Below are positions 25,441 through 38,613 of a stretch of DNA of 64,000 nucleotides, piece by piece. This stretch comes from Stratiolaelaps scimitus (Eukaryota; Arthropoda; Arachnida; Mesostigmata; Laelapidae). The notes under the pieces were generated by a model that worked only from the letters and a program-made list of their open reading frames with translations, did not search any database and was not told the DNA's origin. How positions within the stretch are numbered: position 1 is the first letter of the stretch; each line of letters opens with the position of its first letter. The DNA is taken from NCBI GenBank assembly GCA_019614645.1, contig JABWDB010000007.1, forward strand, positions 5,593,501 to 5,657,500, in the 5' to 3' direction. The translations under genes were made by a program, and so were the position numbers.

Positions 25441-28400
25441 GAATTCTCATACTCAAAATCTCAAATGTCAACAGCTTTTCGTCTCCCGTCACCGGCGGAT
25501 GCAGCGGCGCTCTCAAAGGTCGACCGTATACTTTACGGCAGGCATGATAAAGAAATGATGATGTAACTATTGATATGATGCGTGTAGTAAGTCCTACATC
25601 CAAAAAATAAAGCTTCGCAGATATTCCGGCAGACTAACGCGGAACAACCATTACAAACCCGTACAAGCGCTGTAACAGCACGGGCACGTTCTATTAGTGT
25701 ATATGCTACATGCTTGAGGTGGACACGACGACAACAGTTCATAAACCTGCTTCGGATCAAAATCCCCTAGAGGACTATCCCCGTTTCCTTGCAAACTTTT
25801 GAATTTCATCAGTTTTACGGTCGAGATAAGAAGTAAATATTCGGTTTTGTATTATAGAAAAATAGATCAACCACTTAACTATTTTACTTGTGTTTCCTGT
25901 AAATTTGGAGGAAACCAGGGCCTTCAATTATAGTTAAGACCACGTCACCGGTTGCCGTTCATAGACCTCATACGCACCTAATCAGTAAGATAAGTATCGT
26001 GACCTCGTTACCTTCAGCGAGTAAGGTAATGACATATTAAGCGACAAAAACCAAGCTGGGCTGCAAGTTTTAGAACTTTACGTTGTCATGCCATCGTCGC
26101 ACGATATTATGCATAATGCTATCGGGAAACAGGTGAGCCTGGACAGGCTTGCCAGGTAAGCCCTCGATATTTATCACATTTCATATTGGTAGGCATATCG
26201 AATCAAATGCGATGGGAGAAATAATTGCAATTTGCGATGCCTCAAAAGTGTACAATAATAAATCGTCTGGTTGGGAAAACGGCTAGATCCCCATATTGAA
26301 TGAGAAATGCATAGCTCCACAGCGTATCGAAATGGGAGAGTATAGGGGCGGTAAACTTGCTACTGATATTATGAGGAGCGATGTTGCAGGCCTCGAATTC
26401 CCTGTAGTGCAAGACTGGTGTCCGAGCCACACATAGAAACTTTATTTCGTAATTTTTTTCCTTTGTTTTCCGTTTTTCTCGTTAATTTCCCTTTTTCTTC
26501 TCACTAGGTTCCCTTTTTTTCGTTTGTTCCCATTTCCGATTTAAAATCGGAAAGTGCTCCTTATCTCCTTATTAGCGTCGGAAATGAAATGCTGTGAATG
26601 TTCAGGGTTTATGTCATTGCGACCTAAAATAGAAGCGCCTTCGAAGTTTACGATCAAGTAGTATATGCTTAGTGGTAGAAATTAAGCACGTTGACGTGTT
26701 TAGTATCTCCATCTATATAGTTCCCTAGGAACTTTCGAACATATGTATTGGATCGCTAAAGAACTGCCATCGACAGTGCGGATGTCATGGGCTGTGCATG
26801 GCCCATAAAATCATACCCAGGGGGTTTTTGTGGTGAGAGTTGTTAGCTCAGATCAATAATTAATGAACCCTAAAGTTAACTCTGATCAGTTCGAACGAGG
26901 TAACTTACTCAAACCATGTGTCCGGGTTCATTTGTACTAGGACGGCTTCTCCATAGACTCGCAGCTATTTATTCGAAGCTATATCTGACACGAGACGGCT
27001 GGCCGCGTGGTATCTCGTATTCAGATGCACATAAACAACATTCCATCTATTTATATATACAGGGACCTGCCGTGTGTCCTCTTCCGAAACGCATCCATAT
27101 GACCTGTCCTGCCCCGGGAGGTCCAATAGCGAGCTGCGCCATTTAAAGACCGAGCAAGGTCATTTCCGGCTCAACGGGTAGTCCACAGTTAAAACAACGA
27201 ACCAAGTGTCAATCTTCTTCAAGCGACTTGCTTTACTCACTGGCTGAGTTGGCTCTCGACCACTTCGCGACGTTAGCGCGAGAGTTACTTGGATATGGGT
27301 GGATACGTAGTGGAACTTGGATCTAGGTGCTTGGATCCGCCCTATCGGGCCATGGCTGGCTTCAGTCCAGCATCTACCAGAAAGAGAGAGAGAGAGAGTC
27401 TAGGGGCCAAACGAAAAGAACTCGTCTTCGAATCCCCTACGACTGCTGCTTGTGCCCTCGTTGCTCCCGGAAAAAGGCTGACCTTAACCGCATCCTTTTC
27501 TCACTAAATCGAAAAGCTAGCGATGGCCCAGCTCAACGCATTTTCAGTAACCTCACTCGGTGTGTTATGACCGGGGCACCGCCCGGACACAACTGTACCG
27601 GGTACATTGCTTTTGCCATCCATCCAATACGCTTTTGGCGGCCAAAAAGCTCAACTCGACTTGGCTTACCCTATCAAGTCAAGCGATGCCAGTATATGGC
27701 GTGCCATATCGTACTTCCCTACGACGAGGAACACACACGCCCGTACCAGGCGGAACCAGAGGCACTGTCTCGAACAAGGGATGACAACTAGTTGTAGCAG
27801 TTGTACAATGTGGTCGTAGTAGTGTTAAAATTTCCAAGGTTTCTGATCTCCCTGCAGGCCTTGTATGCGGCACTCGAAGCCGGCCTTCAGATCTCGCGAG
27901 ACGCGGGCAAAGCCGCGACTACTCATATTTGGTTGGCGGGCGAGTCCCACAACTGCTGCCACTACTGCTACAACGATGTCTCACGCGTCCAACGTCGGAT
28001 CTCTGTCTCTCTCTATTTCTCCTCCAAACCCACATCCACTCGCTAGCTGTTTCTTCAGACCCCCGATAGATCGGAACCGTCGATCAGACTCATCGTACAG
28101 TCATGACGTTGCCGTCGAGGCGGCCCCTCCTTCCCCACTGCAAGCCGATGTCGTTTGTGTCATCGTGGCAAGACACGACGCACTTCTCGGCCTGTTCAGG
28201 CGGTCCACTATCTCGGCCGCCCCCTCCTGAGTGAATGGGTTTAGTAAGGGCGGGAGACGGGCTGAGGGCAGTACTTCGTTGGGGCGCAACGGAATCTTCT
28301 CATGTATCGATTTCCGAAGGCATTCGTCAAATGGACACCAAACCACACACGGTGCACACACACACACACTCAGCCGCCGAGTGCGACACAACGGCGAGGA

Positions 28401-30736
28401 CGCGGGACAGCGAGCCAGCAAGAAAGAACGCGCAGGAGGAACGAACAACACTGCCGAAAGGACTCTGGCCGATAGAAACCCGTTCAGACATCGATTCCGC
28501 AGAACAGCACTAGGAGCGGTTCAAGTGTGACCAAAAATTCCGAGATTTGCAGCTTTTCTCTTGTCTCGCTAGAGAAGGGAATCGCTTCGAGGGCCAATTT
28601 TATTATTAAAATCCTCGAAAGAAAAACACGCCTGTCGTCGTTGCAGCCAGCAGTTGTGTGACACTCGTTGCTCTATAGGAAAACTAAAGCGGAGGATATC
28701 AACGGTGGCGAGCAAGTAATCGCCGTTATTAATGGGCGCCCTTGTTTGATTTGAGAAATGCGACTCAAAGTTGGCTGCACCATCATGGTTTGTCATTCCC
28801 TTTGGTGAAGGCCTGAACTAGCCCCGGAGGGGACGGGACGCTAACGGGATCGAATCCGCTGTCTGCAAATGCATATCAGGCAGAATACTGCGACAGACGA
28901 TGATGGCTTGCTGTGTCCCGAATACGTTCCTCTGGGGGCTCCTCGATCGCAGGGGGTGAGACGTCTTTGATGGCGATGGTATTCGGGAACGCCTGATCAG
29001 ATGTTAAGTAAATGAAGCGAAAACCGGCGGCGATATTTCCACATGCACTTTGTATGAGCAATTTATCGCATATATATATATATATATATATAATGTGTGT
29101 ATATATATATATATATGTGTGTGTATACTTGCGTGAGCACGTTTTGATCAATGGGAGATAAAATTATTTCATGGGACTCAGGTTGGGTGAGAAAGGGTTT
29201 AGATCATCTTGCCCCTGAAGAATATCTATCTTCGACAACACCGTGTTCCTCTGTGTTCTTCCAGGCAGAAGTAGCTCACGGAGTCTACCTCACATGAAAG
29301 TGGTACAATTTCATGTATGAACATTGGTATCTCATTGAGAAAGCTCGTTGAACCTAGTCGTGTATTAGTGTGAGTTGGGTATGACAGGGGTCACAAAGTT
29401 AAACAAAACGTAAATCTATAATAATTATCGGACCAGTTGGGGATAGGGTGTCAGAGCTCCGATGGTGGCTATGACATTGCCCCTCTGCCCAGCGAGCAAA
29501 AGGCGCTGCAGGAGCAAGGGAACTGTGCAGTTGTCGCCGGTGGTGCTGGGTCATTGGTTCACTGAAGGTGTAATCGAGATGGAGAGCCCAAGACCATTGA
29601 AATATGGCAGTTTGGCCAGTTGCTAAGATGGAACATGCCAGACAACTGGAAGAGAGACGCTGCCCCACTTTTTTTTACCACTGTGTGAATGCATTCGTTG
29701 CGTAGCTTTACATGTTGAGCTATGCACCCTTCGCCATAAACGTCCTTCGTCGGACGTAAAATCAGATGTCCATGCGGTGATCTTAGCACCAACTCCCTCC
29801 TACAATATCACTAGTATTCATTTAAATCGTTTCACTTGGGCGACCATTGTACATATCATATGAACGCGCAATAATATTAATCAGAATTTTACGTTAATCT
29901 CTTAAGCACGAATCTACTACAACTAAATAATCACAACGGTCCCCCTTTATTTGTACAGCTATTACCGGGTAAGAGAGAGCACTCGAAGCAAAACCAACGA
30001 TCGCTTGTTGAGACTTGAACCAAGCGATTGTTTACTGTGATAATGAAACGACTTTATAGCGTTTGAAACAACGTGTGAATATTTATTCAACGATTGAGGC
30101 AAATAGCATATGCCCGATTTTTAGATCATGAAAATCTCGATTAAGCTCCAATTTTTGATTAGGTCACGAGCTAGAATGTACCGTAATTGGTTTCAGCGGG
30201 TACTGACGACACATAGGTCATCATGTTGATCGATGTCATCGGACAACATGTTGATTGAGACATCTGCAAGAAAATAGGGTCTATGTGAACGCACGTTTGA
30301 ATTCTACGCGCGCTAGACGAACAGCTAACGCGGAGAATTTATCAGAATAGTCCGATCTGGAAATGGGGCTCCCCTTCTGTCAATTAGCTTTTGACAGAAA
30401 CCAGCCCCTGCCCTAGAAGACACCGGAACGTCACGGTAGCCAAGAAGACGGCTGTCAATATCGACTTTAGTGAAGCCCGCCAACAATCACATGTTTGAAT
30501 AATTGCATTTCGAAGGACGTGCAGTTAGCTCAAGCCGATGTGAACTGAGTGGTTTTTCTTTGGTCACCTACGTTGCCCTCTGCACTCTGCGTTTTTTATG
30601 CCACATCATATTCTCTCGATAGCTGACCAGTCCGCGTCTACTCAATGACTCTGTTGTGCGTCACGCTACAGGCGTCCTTACGAGTATAATGGGGGTGCTA
30701 CTTTGTTTTTTTATTATTCGTTTTGTTTGGCGGCAG
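25441..30736. other. No supported gene; microsatellites and GC-rich patch
   Basis: Contains a (CA)n run near 28358 and a long TA/GT compound microsatellite at 29070-29127. A GC-richer block lies at 27.3-28.5 kb with overlapping open frames on both strands. An acceptor-like CTCCCTGCAG near 27857 (+) opens a frame of about 120 codons to 28230, rich in serine and proline, which I could not assign. Minus-strand frames at 29399-29792 are also unassigned. Confidence 0.45.
29070..29127. repeat. Compound TA/TG microsatellite
   Basis: A TA run of about 22 bp, then a short GT block, a second TA run and a second GT block. Confidence 0.95.
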
Positions 30737-30904
30737 ATCACAAGCTAGCACTGGCTCGCATAGCTCGACGGGCATGCGTCCATCGTCGTTTTCTTTGGGC
30801 AGGTCTCACGAATCCACCACCGACCTCGCCCCGCCCTTTCGGCAAGCGGTTCCTCTTAGAGAGACATTGAAGCCGAACTGTAGCAGCGGGCTGATCGGGC
30901 TAAA
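30737..30904 (+). CDS. Candidate serine-rich exon, unknown product
   Basis: A T-rich polypyrimidine tract (about 30700-30730) ends at GGCAG/ATCAC. From 30738 one frame is open: SQASTGSHSSTGMRPSSFSL, then GRSHESTTDLAPPFRQAVPL and RETLKPNCSSGLIGLK, ending at TAA 30906-30908. The last codons overlap a donor-like AA/GTAAAG at 30904/30905, so it could be an internal exon ending at 30904 or a terminal exon with a stop. Serine/threonine-rich segments with RPSS and RSHES resemble disordered, phosphorylated linkers. No family was recognised. Confidence 0.28.
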
Positions 30905-33900
30905 GTAAAGAGGGTTCTGCTATTTTTGGGAAAAGCAGACCAAGCAGACTAAAGAGTGCCTCGAAGGGGTCTGCCGAAATCGCGGGATTTCAAGCAGTTA
31001 TTCCGGTCGACGCTGCATACAAAAGCATTGCCAAAGCTCTTGTGGGGGCTGGCTAGATGGGTTATCCAAACATCGGCATGGCTGGCGTACCGTGGTCTGC
31101 TTGCAAGAGCGGAGCAAGCAGACCACACGATGTGGTGTGCCGCGACGTGGAGCTGGTGCTGGCACAGTAAAAGTGTGAGCCGCGGACCATTGGAAAATCA
31201 CAAGTGCACAAGGATTCCACGAGTTCGGCTGTTATTTTCTGTAGAGAGGCTTCTGCTGCCTCACGAGTTTACTTGGAATGATTGCTTGGTTGGGTCAACG
31301 TACGAGATAAAGTTGTACGCTATAAACGTTGTAGTGAATATCCTGATATTTCCGAACGCCACTCCTTTAATGTAATCCTCGTCGGTGAACTTCGTATAGT
31401 ACCATCACTGTCGTGAATTACTGGGGTAACTATGCAGCCGTACAAATAGAGTAGAATAAAAAACTATAATGAATCTCTGTATTTTGCTTGTGAACATGAT
31501 GGCTTACTTCCGGAGATGGTCATTGTCTCTGAGAATGATCAAACGCATTAGGCAAATGTAAGGGAAAATACGAAGAAACAGAGATAATATAACTGTGTGT
31601 TATTATTTACCACGGAAATAAATGTACGCAGTCATATAATTGCACCACTAAATGAAGCCACGAAATGGGACCAGGTCTGGTAAAGGGCTTCTAACGGCTG
31701 AATTCACCCAACATGACTAAGTGAAGAAATTTAGTAACAAAGTTAGTCTACTATCTATCTTGTTACCGTCTCGTGAGTTTTGCTAGTCTCACTAAAAGTT
31801 ATTGCTAAGCTTATTGCCTGGCGAAAAGCAAGTTCCCTCGTCATCAGAATGTACATTTGAACTAAATCCACCGTAAAGTTGACACAACTCCTTGCATTTC
31901 TGCAATACTTCCTCCTTCATTGGCCACTTCTCCGCTTGCTTTTCAGCGTCTGACGAACTCAGAGGGCTCAGTTATATCCTTCTGGGCACAGGGTTCTTGT
32001 CCGCTCTTACATTACCGCATACCGTAGTCGTCCGTCCGGCAGTGTAACGAAAGAGCAGCACTCGTATAACGTTCCCATTGGCTTGTCGCCGCGTGGGCTT
32101 CGCTCCGAAGCTACCCGTACTCACACCTCGCTCCGCACACACTGACCAGCTCGACCTCGAAATACACTGTGCAATGGACTGACATTAAGTTCGGTGGACG
32201 TTTGCTGGTGCAGTTGAATAGCATCCCACGCAGGCGAGAGACAGCGTTCGTCCGGCATTCTGCTACGATGTCTCCGGGATCCGACAATACGGCTAGTTGG
32301 GGATAGTGAGTCCGGGCCGGGTGTAAAGGCAGGACCGCGCCCCCCCGCCCGGCGGGTTTGGTTCAGGCCTAGGTAGCTGTGTCGTTTGTCGTCCCAAGTC
32401 CACCTCGCCTCAGCCAGCGGCCTGCCGGAGACATCCGCTTCCTCCTTCGAGGTTCTGCGGCGTCCTTTATAGGCCCGTCGGGTATCGTGAACAAGGTAAT
32501 CTTATTGCTTGCAATTGAGACTGATACCAAAGGCGGGTTTGTGTGCGTCCTTCTCCTGCCGGTTCGCGCCATCCCAACTAGCGTTTCGTTCCTGGTGGTG
32601 GGTCCAAGTCCAACAAGGATGCTTTCGACTGGACACGACCGACATTACAAGACAGGACGTAGCCGTCGTGCACGTCACAGCTGTCAATGCCGGGCGTATT
32701 CACTGAACACCCCGGCGAGAACTCTAGTCAACGTGTCGTACGCAGCCTATTACATAGAAGCTGGCGGAAAACAGCACGAGTCGCAAATGAAACACCGCCA
32801 GTCATACGGCTTCAGGCTACGAGCAATCACCTGCCCCTTCCCTGCCGTCCCTGGTACGTATCGGTGTGTAGATACATGTGTGTGTACGGGTGGCTATCAG
32901 TTTGTGCTGCATCTCCTCTATCTACCCCATATGTGTTAGCAATTCAACATCGGTAGGTCTTTACGCTGTCGTTGCCCTTTTGCAAACATACAGGGGACAC
33001 GGAGTTCTGACTGTACGATGATGTACGAGCTAGCTCCAAAGCCTGGCCGGACAGGACTTAGAGTGGGCTAAATATAAGGAAGGATCCAAATCGTTACGTT
33101 GGTCAATACTTGAGTGCATGTATGTCCGTACGTTCGAACGAACAGCAGCAGAGGCAGCAGATTGTGGTTTGCTGGGCCTCGGCCTCTGCATCGGATACAT
33201 ATTGGGGGTCATCCATCGTTCGGCGTCCCTGGCCACGACGACAGCGGCTCAGGGCCGTGTGGCAGGCGCAGACCTCCATACGATCTGGCCGCATTGGATA
33301 TTTCATAAGACCAAACCACACGATCAGTTCTGAGCACCGACGAGACGAAAAAGAGCGACGCACGGAAGGGGTGGGAGATATATATATATATGGGCGCGTA
33401 AAGATAGACAAGGAAACTGTGGACTTATTTGACTCGTAGTCAGGCCGCCAGGACAGGACTGATGTGGAGGCCCAGCCCCTGGCAACGACGAAAGTCAGCC
33501 TTCCCCAAACGACAACAACACGTTCTGCGTCGCCACGCCGAATGAATGTAGATGACTGATATTGGAGGAAGCAATGCTAATCTCTCATATTTTTGCTCAG
33601 CTTGCACCACAAGGAAGGAGGGAGCGGCCACTAGACGCTTTTATCGACGTAATTTCATCTCAGTGTCACCCGTTGGGAACGGAAGTGGGTGAGTACTTCT
33701 GCTCAGATCATCGTGCCAAACCAAGATGCCAGCAACTCGATGTGGTTCTGACGACTCGGTCGCAACGGACAGTACAGCCTCGATGTTTCCGCCATGACTC
33801 GCGCGTTCGTTCACCAGCATTTCGGTTCAGGATCGCCCCAATCAACGCGGTGTGAGAAGTGTATGGATAGTTTCGACTGGTTTACTCGACCACGACAGGC

Positions 33901-35369
33901 GGCTTACAACTACATACACATGTTCGCAGCAGCCAATCGTTGTCTTATCATTCGGCTGTTGGCAACGTTCTCCACTCACTTGATCAGGCCATTCGGCTGT
34001 TGGCTTGTCGGCCTGCTCTGTACCCATTCCAATCGGCGCCAACTCCAACCTGCTCTGCTAAATATTTATGGATGGCGTAGCACGCAGTCACTGGGCCATC
34101 ATCTGATGACCCAACGGCTCAGCGGCGGGCGCGCCAGCAGCGACTGATCGTGCTAAATCAACAACATTAACTGTGGTCAGGCTGTAGGCGATTGCGAACG
34201 AATCGCGCTACGCTGGCGAAGACGCCGCATCACTCAGCTGTAATGTATCGCATCGGCGGTTGCGGCCACCTCGCGAACATACGAACGCTTATGGTAGAAC
34301 GAACTTGTTTTACGCGGCCATTTGCTGGCCATCCGGTTGGCAGCAGACGAGCGTAGTTTGCACCGCCTGATCCATCACGATCCGAATTGTACGTCGATGC
34401 ATGTATGCCAGCTGGTACCGATCCCGCGAACATCATTGTTGCCCCACCAAGAGACCACCTATGCACAGTAGTCCGAACGCATCAATTGACTTACTCCGAG
34501 ATGCAGCCACTATAGCTCGACGACGCGCAGTCGTAAATTGCCATTCTTGCGCGCATGAATAATGACTGTTCATACGGGATCTCTTCGTCCTGATATAGGT
34601 CGTGCCTGCCTTCGTCGAATGTGAACCGATCCGGAGTTGATTTGATCACCCAGTCCTATCACGTCGTATCAATGGGCGCGGCACCATTGAGATTGCAGGT
34701 CAGTGCTTGTAGTGGCGGCCAAGTGTGGATGATCATCCTTGATTATCCTTGGGACGAGTGGAACCGAGGCAGCGAACGAAGGCGGGCGACGGCGCCTATG
34801 GCGGTAGAAAGAAACAAATAATGGTTTTCTTTTTGCTTGCTTCGAGATCGCGGGTGGGGGGGGGCTCCGCTCGTCGTTGTTCGTTGTTCGATTCTCGATG
34901 GATATCTCTCGAAGCGGGCCGGGCTTACACAGCGTGTGCGGAGAGACTCGAGAGTATTATTATACTATGGAGGTTAACTATGTCCTGCCTCCTCTACCAC
35001 ATCTATTGCTTCTTCTCTATCCGGCGGTACGCGCAGCTGGCTAGCTAGTCAAGGCTACGTAGCTCTCACGCCTGTCGAGGATCAGGATCCTTTTCCTGGG
35101 CTAAGAATCCCTAGCATGGAACCACCGATACCTAACTGGTGCTAGGCGCCGTCGTCGGGCGAGCTTTCAGCCGATCGGGTAAGCACGGACCAGCGAGACT
35201 GGCCAGACGCGGCCCTGCCCCGTCTGCCGAGCTTCGCCTGTGAGCTTCATGTGGATCATAAACATCAAAATCCCATCCCGCTGTGGCCATCCCATCATGA
35301 CTAAGAAAAAAAAATCATCGACCAATGGGCCACCGCCATCGCCGGATGCGTCGAGAGAGAGAGAGATCT
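30905..35369. other. No supported gene; long open frames without homology
   Basis: The largest open frame is 186 codons on + (32379-32939), lacking an ATG start and matching no family I know; a donor-like AAG/GTAATC falls inside it at 32496. Frames on both strands at 33.0-34.2 kb are equally unassigned. The 14-base sequence CATTCGGCTGTTGG is repeated at about 33951 and 33991. Nothing firm can be annotated. Confidence 0.4.
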
Positions 35370-35609
35370 ATGCTGTGGTGGCGGCGACTGCTGCTGCTCC
35401 TCGCTGTCGTGAAGGTAGCGCCTGCGCTGGCGATGGGAGATAGCGGGATAACGGTAGCAGATAGAAGAAGCGTCTGCAGCCATCGGCAGACAGAGTGGGC
35501 GCCACCGCACTCGCTCTCTCTCTCGGACGGGTGGCGGTACCTTTCCTGGCTGGATCATCTCGCTGATGGCGATATCGTCGACTTCCTTCGTGCGAGGAAG
35601 GCACTCTAG
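35370..35609 (+). CDS. Candidate small secreted protein or signal-peptide exon
   Basis: An ATG at 35370 begins MLWWRRLLLLLAVVKVAPAL followed by AMGDSGITVADRR, running 79 codons to a stop at 35609. The start has the layout of a secretory signal peptide: a basic WWRR, a core LLLLLAVV, then an APALA cleavage-like site. There is also a donor-like AAG/GTAGCG at 35414/35415 that would end a 15-codon phase-0 first exon inside the signal core. The rest contains DGWRYLSWLDHLADGDIVDF. The start context is only fair, and a GA-repeat precedes it. A minus-strand open frame (155 codons) overlaps, so chance remains a serious alternative. No family was recognised. Confidence 0.25.
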   Translation: MLWWRRLLLLLAVVKVAPALAMGDSGITVADRRSVCSHRQTEWAPPHSLSLSDGWRYLSWLDHLADGDIVDFLRARKAL

Positions 35610-36635
35610 CTCTCGCTCAGATCTATCTTCTCCGCCTCCCTGGCAGTCATCTTTCGTTGGAGTCTTTGTCTGCGGCTTGCACGGGCACTGGAAGCATAGA
35701 TGGGACTGGTTGGGGCGGCGGTGGCGACAGCCACGGCAACAGTGGCAGCAGAAACGGTATCGACGCATTGTCGAGTTTCAAATTCGATTCGGCGTCCGCC
35801 TTTCCTCAACTATCGTCACTCATTCAGAGGTAGCTGCCACAATTGAAATGTTCCCCCTCAATCGACTCCTCCCACTGACAAGAAGACGCGCGCGGTATAG
35901 AGTTCCGCTTACGCATTTTGTGCACCGGCGGCCTTGCGAACCTTGCGGTCAGCGCTAAGCCGATTCTGTGAGAACCTATCTTGCTATACATCTGTATAAT
36001 GTGGATGGTATATACATATGTGTGCTACATATGTATGAGCATGGTTGATATAGAAATATATGAAGATGTTATTTCTCACAAACACCTTCCAGACGCGGCA
36101 ATAACCGATGGTTGAGCGTCGCCTCAAGCGAACCGAACGAGTGCAGGCTGAAGTGGTTTTTGATGCATGACTGTAAGTCGCACATGAGGCTGTAATAGTT
36201 CTCATTGTGTAGGTAACTGCTGATCGTTAGAGTTTAGCTTTTGGTCGAGTCACACCTGCTGACATCTGTAAACATCGTTTCACGCGCTGTTACCTTGTGG
36301 TCATTCAGGAATAAGGTCAAGCTTTTTCGAAGGCAGATGTCGGAGGCGTTACATCAAGCACGAGTCAATAGGCACGTGTACACAGTTCTTGGAAGGCTAC
36401 GGACGTAACCTTCCATTAGCAATTGGTACAAAATATGTTTCAAAATGAGCTCTGGGGGACCGCAGTTGAAGATCGATAACGCCCGGCTGAGTGGAAGCGT
36501 ATCGGTCTGTAACCACATGCGACCTAGCATCGACCTTCGGCGATCTGTGCCCACAACCTAAAAACATTTCAACTCAATCGAGAACCGCGAAAATAGCTGG
36601 CTCAGCGGGATTGAACAATGACGTTTAAATCTAAC

Positions 36636-36744
36636 TATATATTATATATATATATATATATTATATATATATAACATTCATAGAAATTTTATTTCATATT
36701 ATTGTTCTCTCTCTCTCCATATATATATATATGTATATATATAT
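36636..36744. repeat. TA-rich and CT/TA microsatellite cluster
   Basis: (TA)n with TTA interruptions at 36636-36674, then after about 30 bp a (CT)n run (36705-36717) leading straight into (TA)n (36718-36744). Confidence 0.9.
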
Positions 36745-38387
36745 TTGGGGCCAGCGTTTCAGGCCGAGGCGGATGGCATTGCCTCTTCGCCCCACAGCGA
36801 ATGAATGGCGCTACAACAACGACGCGATAATTTTCTTGATCATTTCCTTATTTTCTCGGTGGAATACATCTTCATGTTTACATCGGATCGTGACCTATGA
36901 TGACAACAATCGTACACGATCACATAAATGGTTGGATCCCCCAGGGCACCATCCAGAGACATGATAAACAGTAGTGTCATGAAGCCTGTCACACAAATAA
37001 TGCCAGCTGTGCCGAAATTAGAAACGAAATCCGCCGTCCGATTTTCTGTGCTCACAGCTACGCTGAATCTTGCGCATCACAAGAATGATGCTGACAACGA
37101 CTGATATTAATGTATAATAGCTGGAATCTCGCCAGACATTCGACATACGCATCTGACAGTGTCATGCCACATTATGATTAGTTTAAAGATATGGACAACT
37201 TTGTTAGAGGGATAATATTAAAATATAGGGGGGTGTAAAAGCTAATTTGATCATCAAATCATCGAGTCTCGCCCCTCCAGCCATTCGATTGTATGGACAT
37301 AAATGAACAGCAATTGAATTGGCAAGGATTTGTTGATCGAAGCCAGTAGCGTGCTGCTTCCAGGAGAAACCTCACGAACACTATTGGTGCCAGATACTAC
37401 TTGCTGAAAGACAATGTGCTGTTGGCTCTTGTCAAAAGCAAGCTGAATGCACGTCAGCATAGAGTGATTAAAAACGTACTTGCATTATGCGGCGCTCAGT
37501 TGTTGGCGGTAACCTCCAACGGATGAGCTTCTCCTGAAAACAATAGATTGTGTTGGTTTTCAACGAGGTCCCATAGAGAGTGATCTGGCCTGAGGGAATT
37601 CATATTTTTATGTGGCAGCCGTTTCCCGAGGCGCTGCAGCAACGGGCCTCGATCGTGAACTACCTTGACTGGTAAGTGGCTGTTGGCTGAAATAAAATTC
37701 GATTCAGTCGAGTCGAACGAGTTTGCTAGCTCAGTAAAGTCGCTCCGAAGGCGGCTGACCACCAGATCATATTCCGCACAAAATAGAAAGCGAGGACACC
37801 CTTCGATGTTCCGTTTCCGAGGAAAGGGTTAGTTCTTCTCTGGTGTGAACCACTTCGTTGCTATGCTCCAGGAATCGGTAAGCAGCTCCTGATCGAGTTG
37901 GTAGCTCGGCCGGTATTGGACTCGTCCGCTCTCTGGGCAACCATACATAGTAAAACAGAGGAAGCAGAATGAAATGATGATCTTACAGAAGGTCAAATCC
38001 TTGTCGTGGTTACGGTCATGTTATTATTGGTAAACGTCAGAAGAGGCTGTATCTTTGAAACAGTGACCATGTGAGATTATCACCCGTTGCTTGTACAGCA
38101 CACATACATATATATATATATATATTTGTACGGCACACATATATATATATATATAATCTGCCGTGTATTCTATATCTTTGTCAGCCTTTTCGGTGTATAA
38201 TGCGCTCACGCACAATGGCGACCGAAAATGGTGACTTTTGTATAATAACAGATAGTCCTAAAGATTACATTGTTTCAGCGGCGCAAACTTTCACTGTTTT
38301 GTTGTTTGTGCTCCGTGCTCACTGACGCTCACGCTCTTTCTCGTTCTATCTGTTTCTCTACTGCGTATTCTGCTCTTCCTGCTGTAG
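36745..38387. other. No supported gene
   Basis: Short unassigned frames only, plus a duplicated microsatellite unit at 38091-38155. Confidence 0.5.
38091..38155. repeat. Direct duplication of a TGTACxGCACACAT-(TA)n unit
   Basis: TGTACAGCACACATACA plus (TA)n at 38091-38125 is followed by TGTACGGCACACAT plus (TA)n at 38127-38155. It is a two-copy tandem duplication of a unique 14-bp head with its TA tail. Confidence 0.85.
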
Positions 38388-38613
38388 GAAAGCTGTTGCG
38401 AATCAGGCGAAGTTCGCGCGCGGGCGATTCGCCCCAGCGGGACGACGGACCCGGACACCAGTGGAGGAAGTCCCGTTCGTGGCCGAGCCGATCCGAGAGA
38501 CCCGCGCAGCTGTCCTCTCCACCATCACGAGCGGTCCGCTTCTCGAGAGAGGCCGATGCCTGCAGACAATGACAGTTAGCCCCACTGGTCGGCTACGCCA
38601 AGCGACTACCTGA
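38388..38613 (+). CDS. Candidate terminal exon, frame uncertain, unknown product
   Basis: A pyrimidine-rich acceptor (TGCTCTTCCTGCTGTAG) ends at 38387 and is followed by a GC-rich, stop-free block. All three + frames are open for at least 60 codons from the splice site. Phase 0 gives ESCCESGEVRARAIRPSGTT and ends PMPADNDS at TAG 38577. Entering one base later gives KAVANQAKFARGRFAPAGRR, later PVEEVPFVAEPIRETRAAVL, ending at TGA 38611. Entering two bases later ends at 38572. The second frame looks most protein-like to me, but codon use does not clearly decide. No known domain was recognised. Downstream DNA becomes AC-rich and non-coding, so this would be a last exon. Confidence 0.3.

Noticed and set aside
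27855..28230. Serine/proline-rich frame of about 120 codons behind a CTCCCTGCAG acceptor
   Set aside because: Two + frames are open, no family is recognised and no consensus donor or polyadenylation signal pairs with it, so I kept it as a note only.
29399..29792. Minus-strand frames with a faint transposase look
   Set aside because: I tried to read DNA-transposase motifs around 29700-29790 but found no catalytic triad or inverted repeats.
32379..32939. 186-codon + strand frame
   Set aside because: It has no ATG at its start, no known domain and only one weak donor inside. The neighbouring frames and the minus strand are also fairly open.
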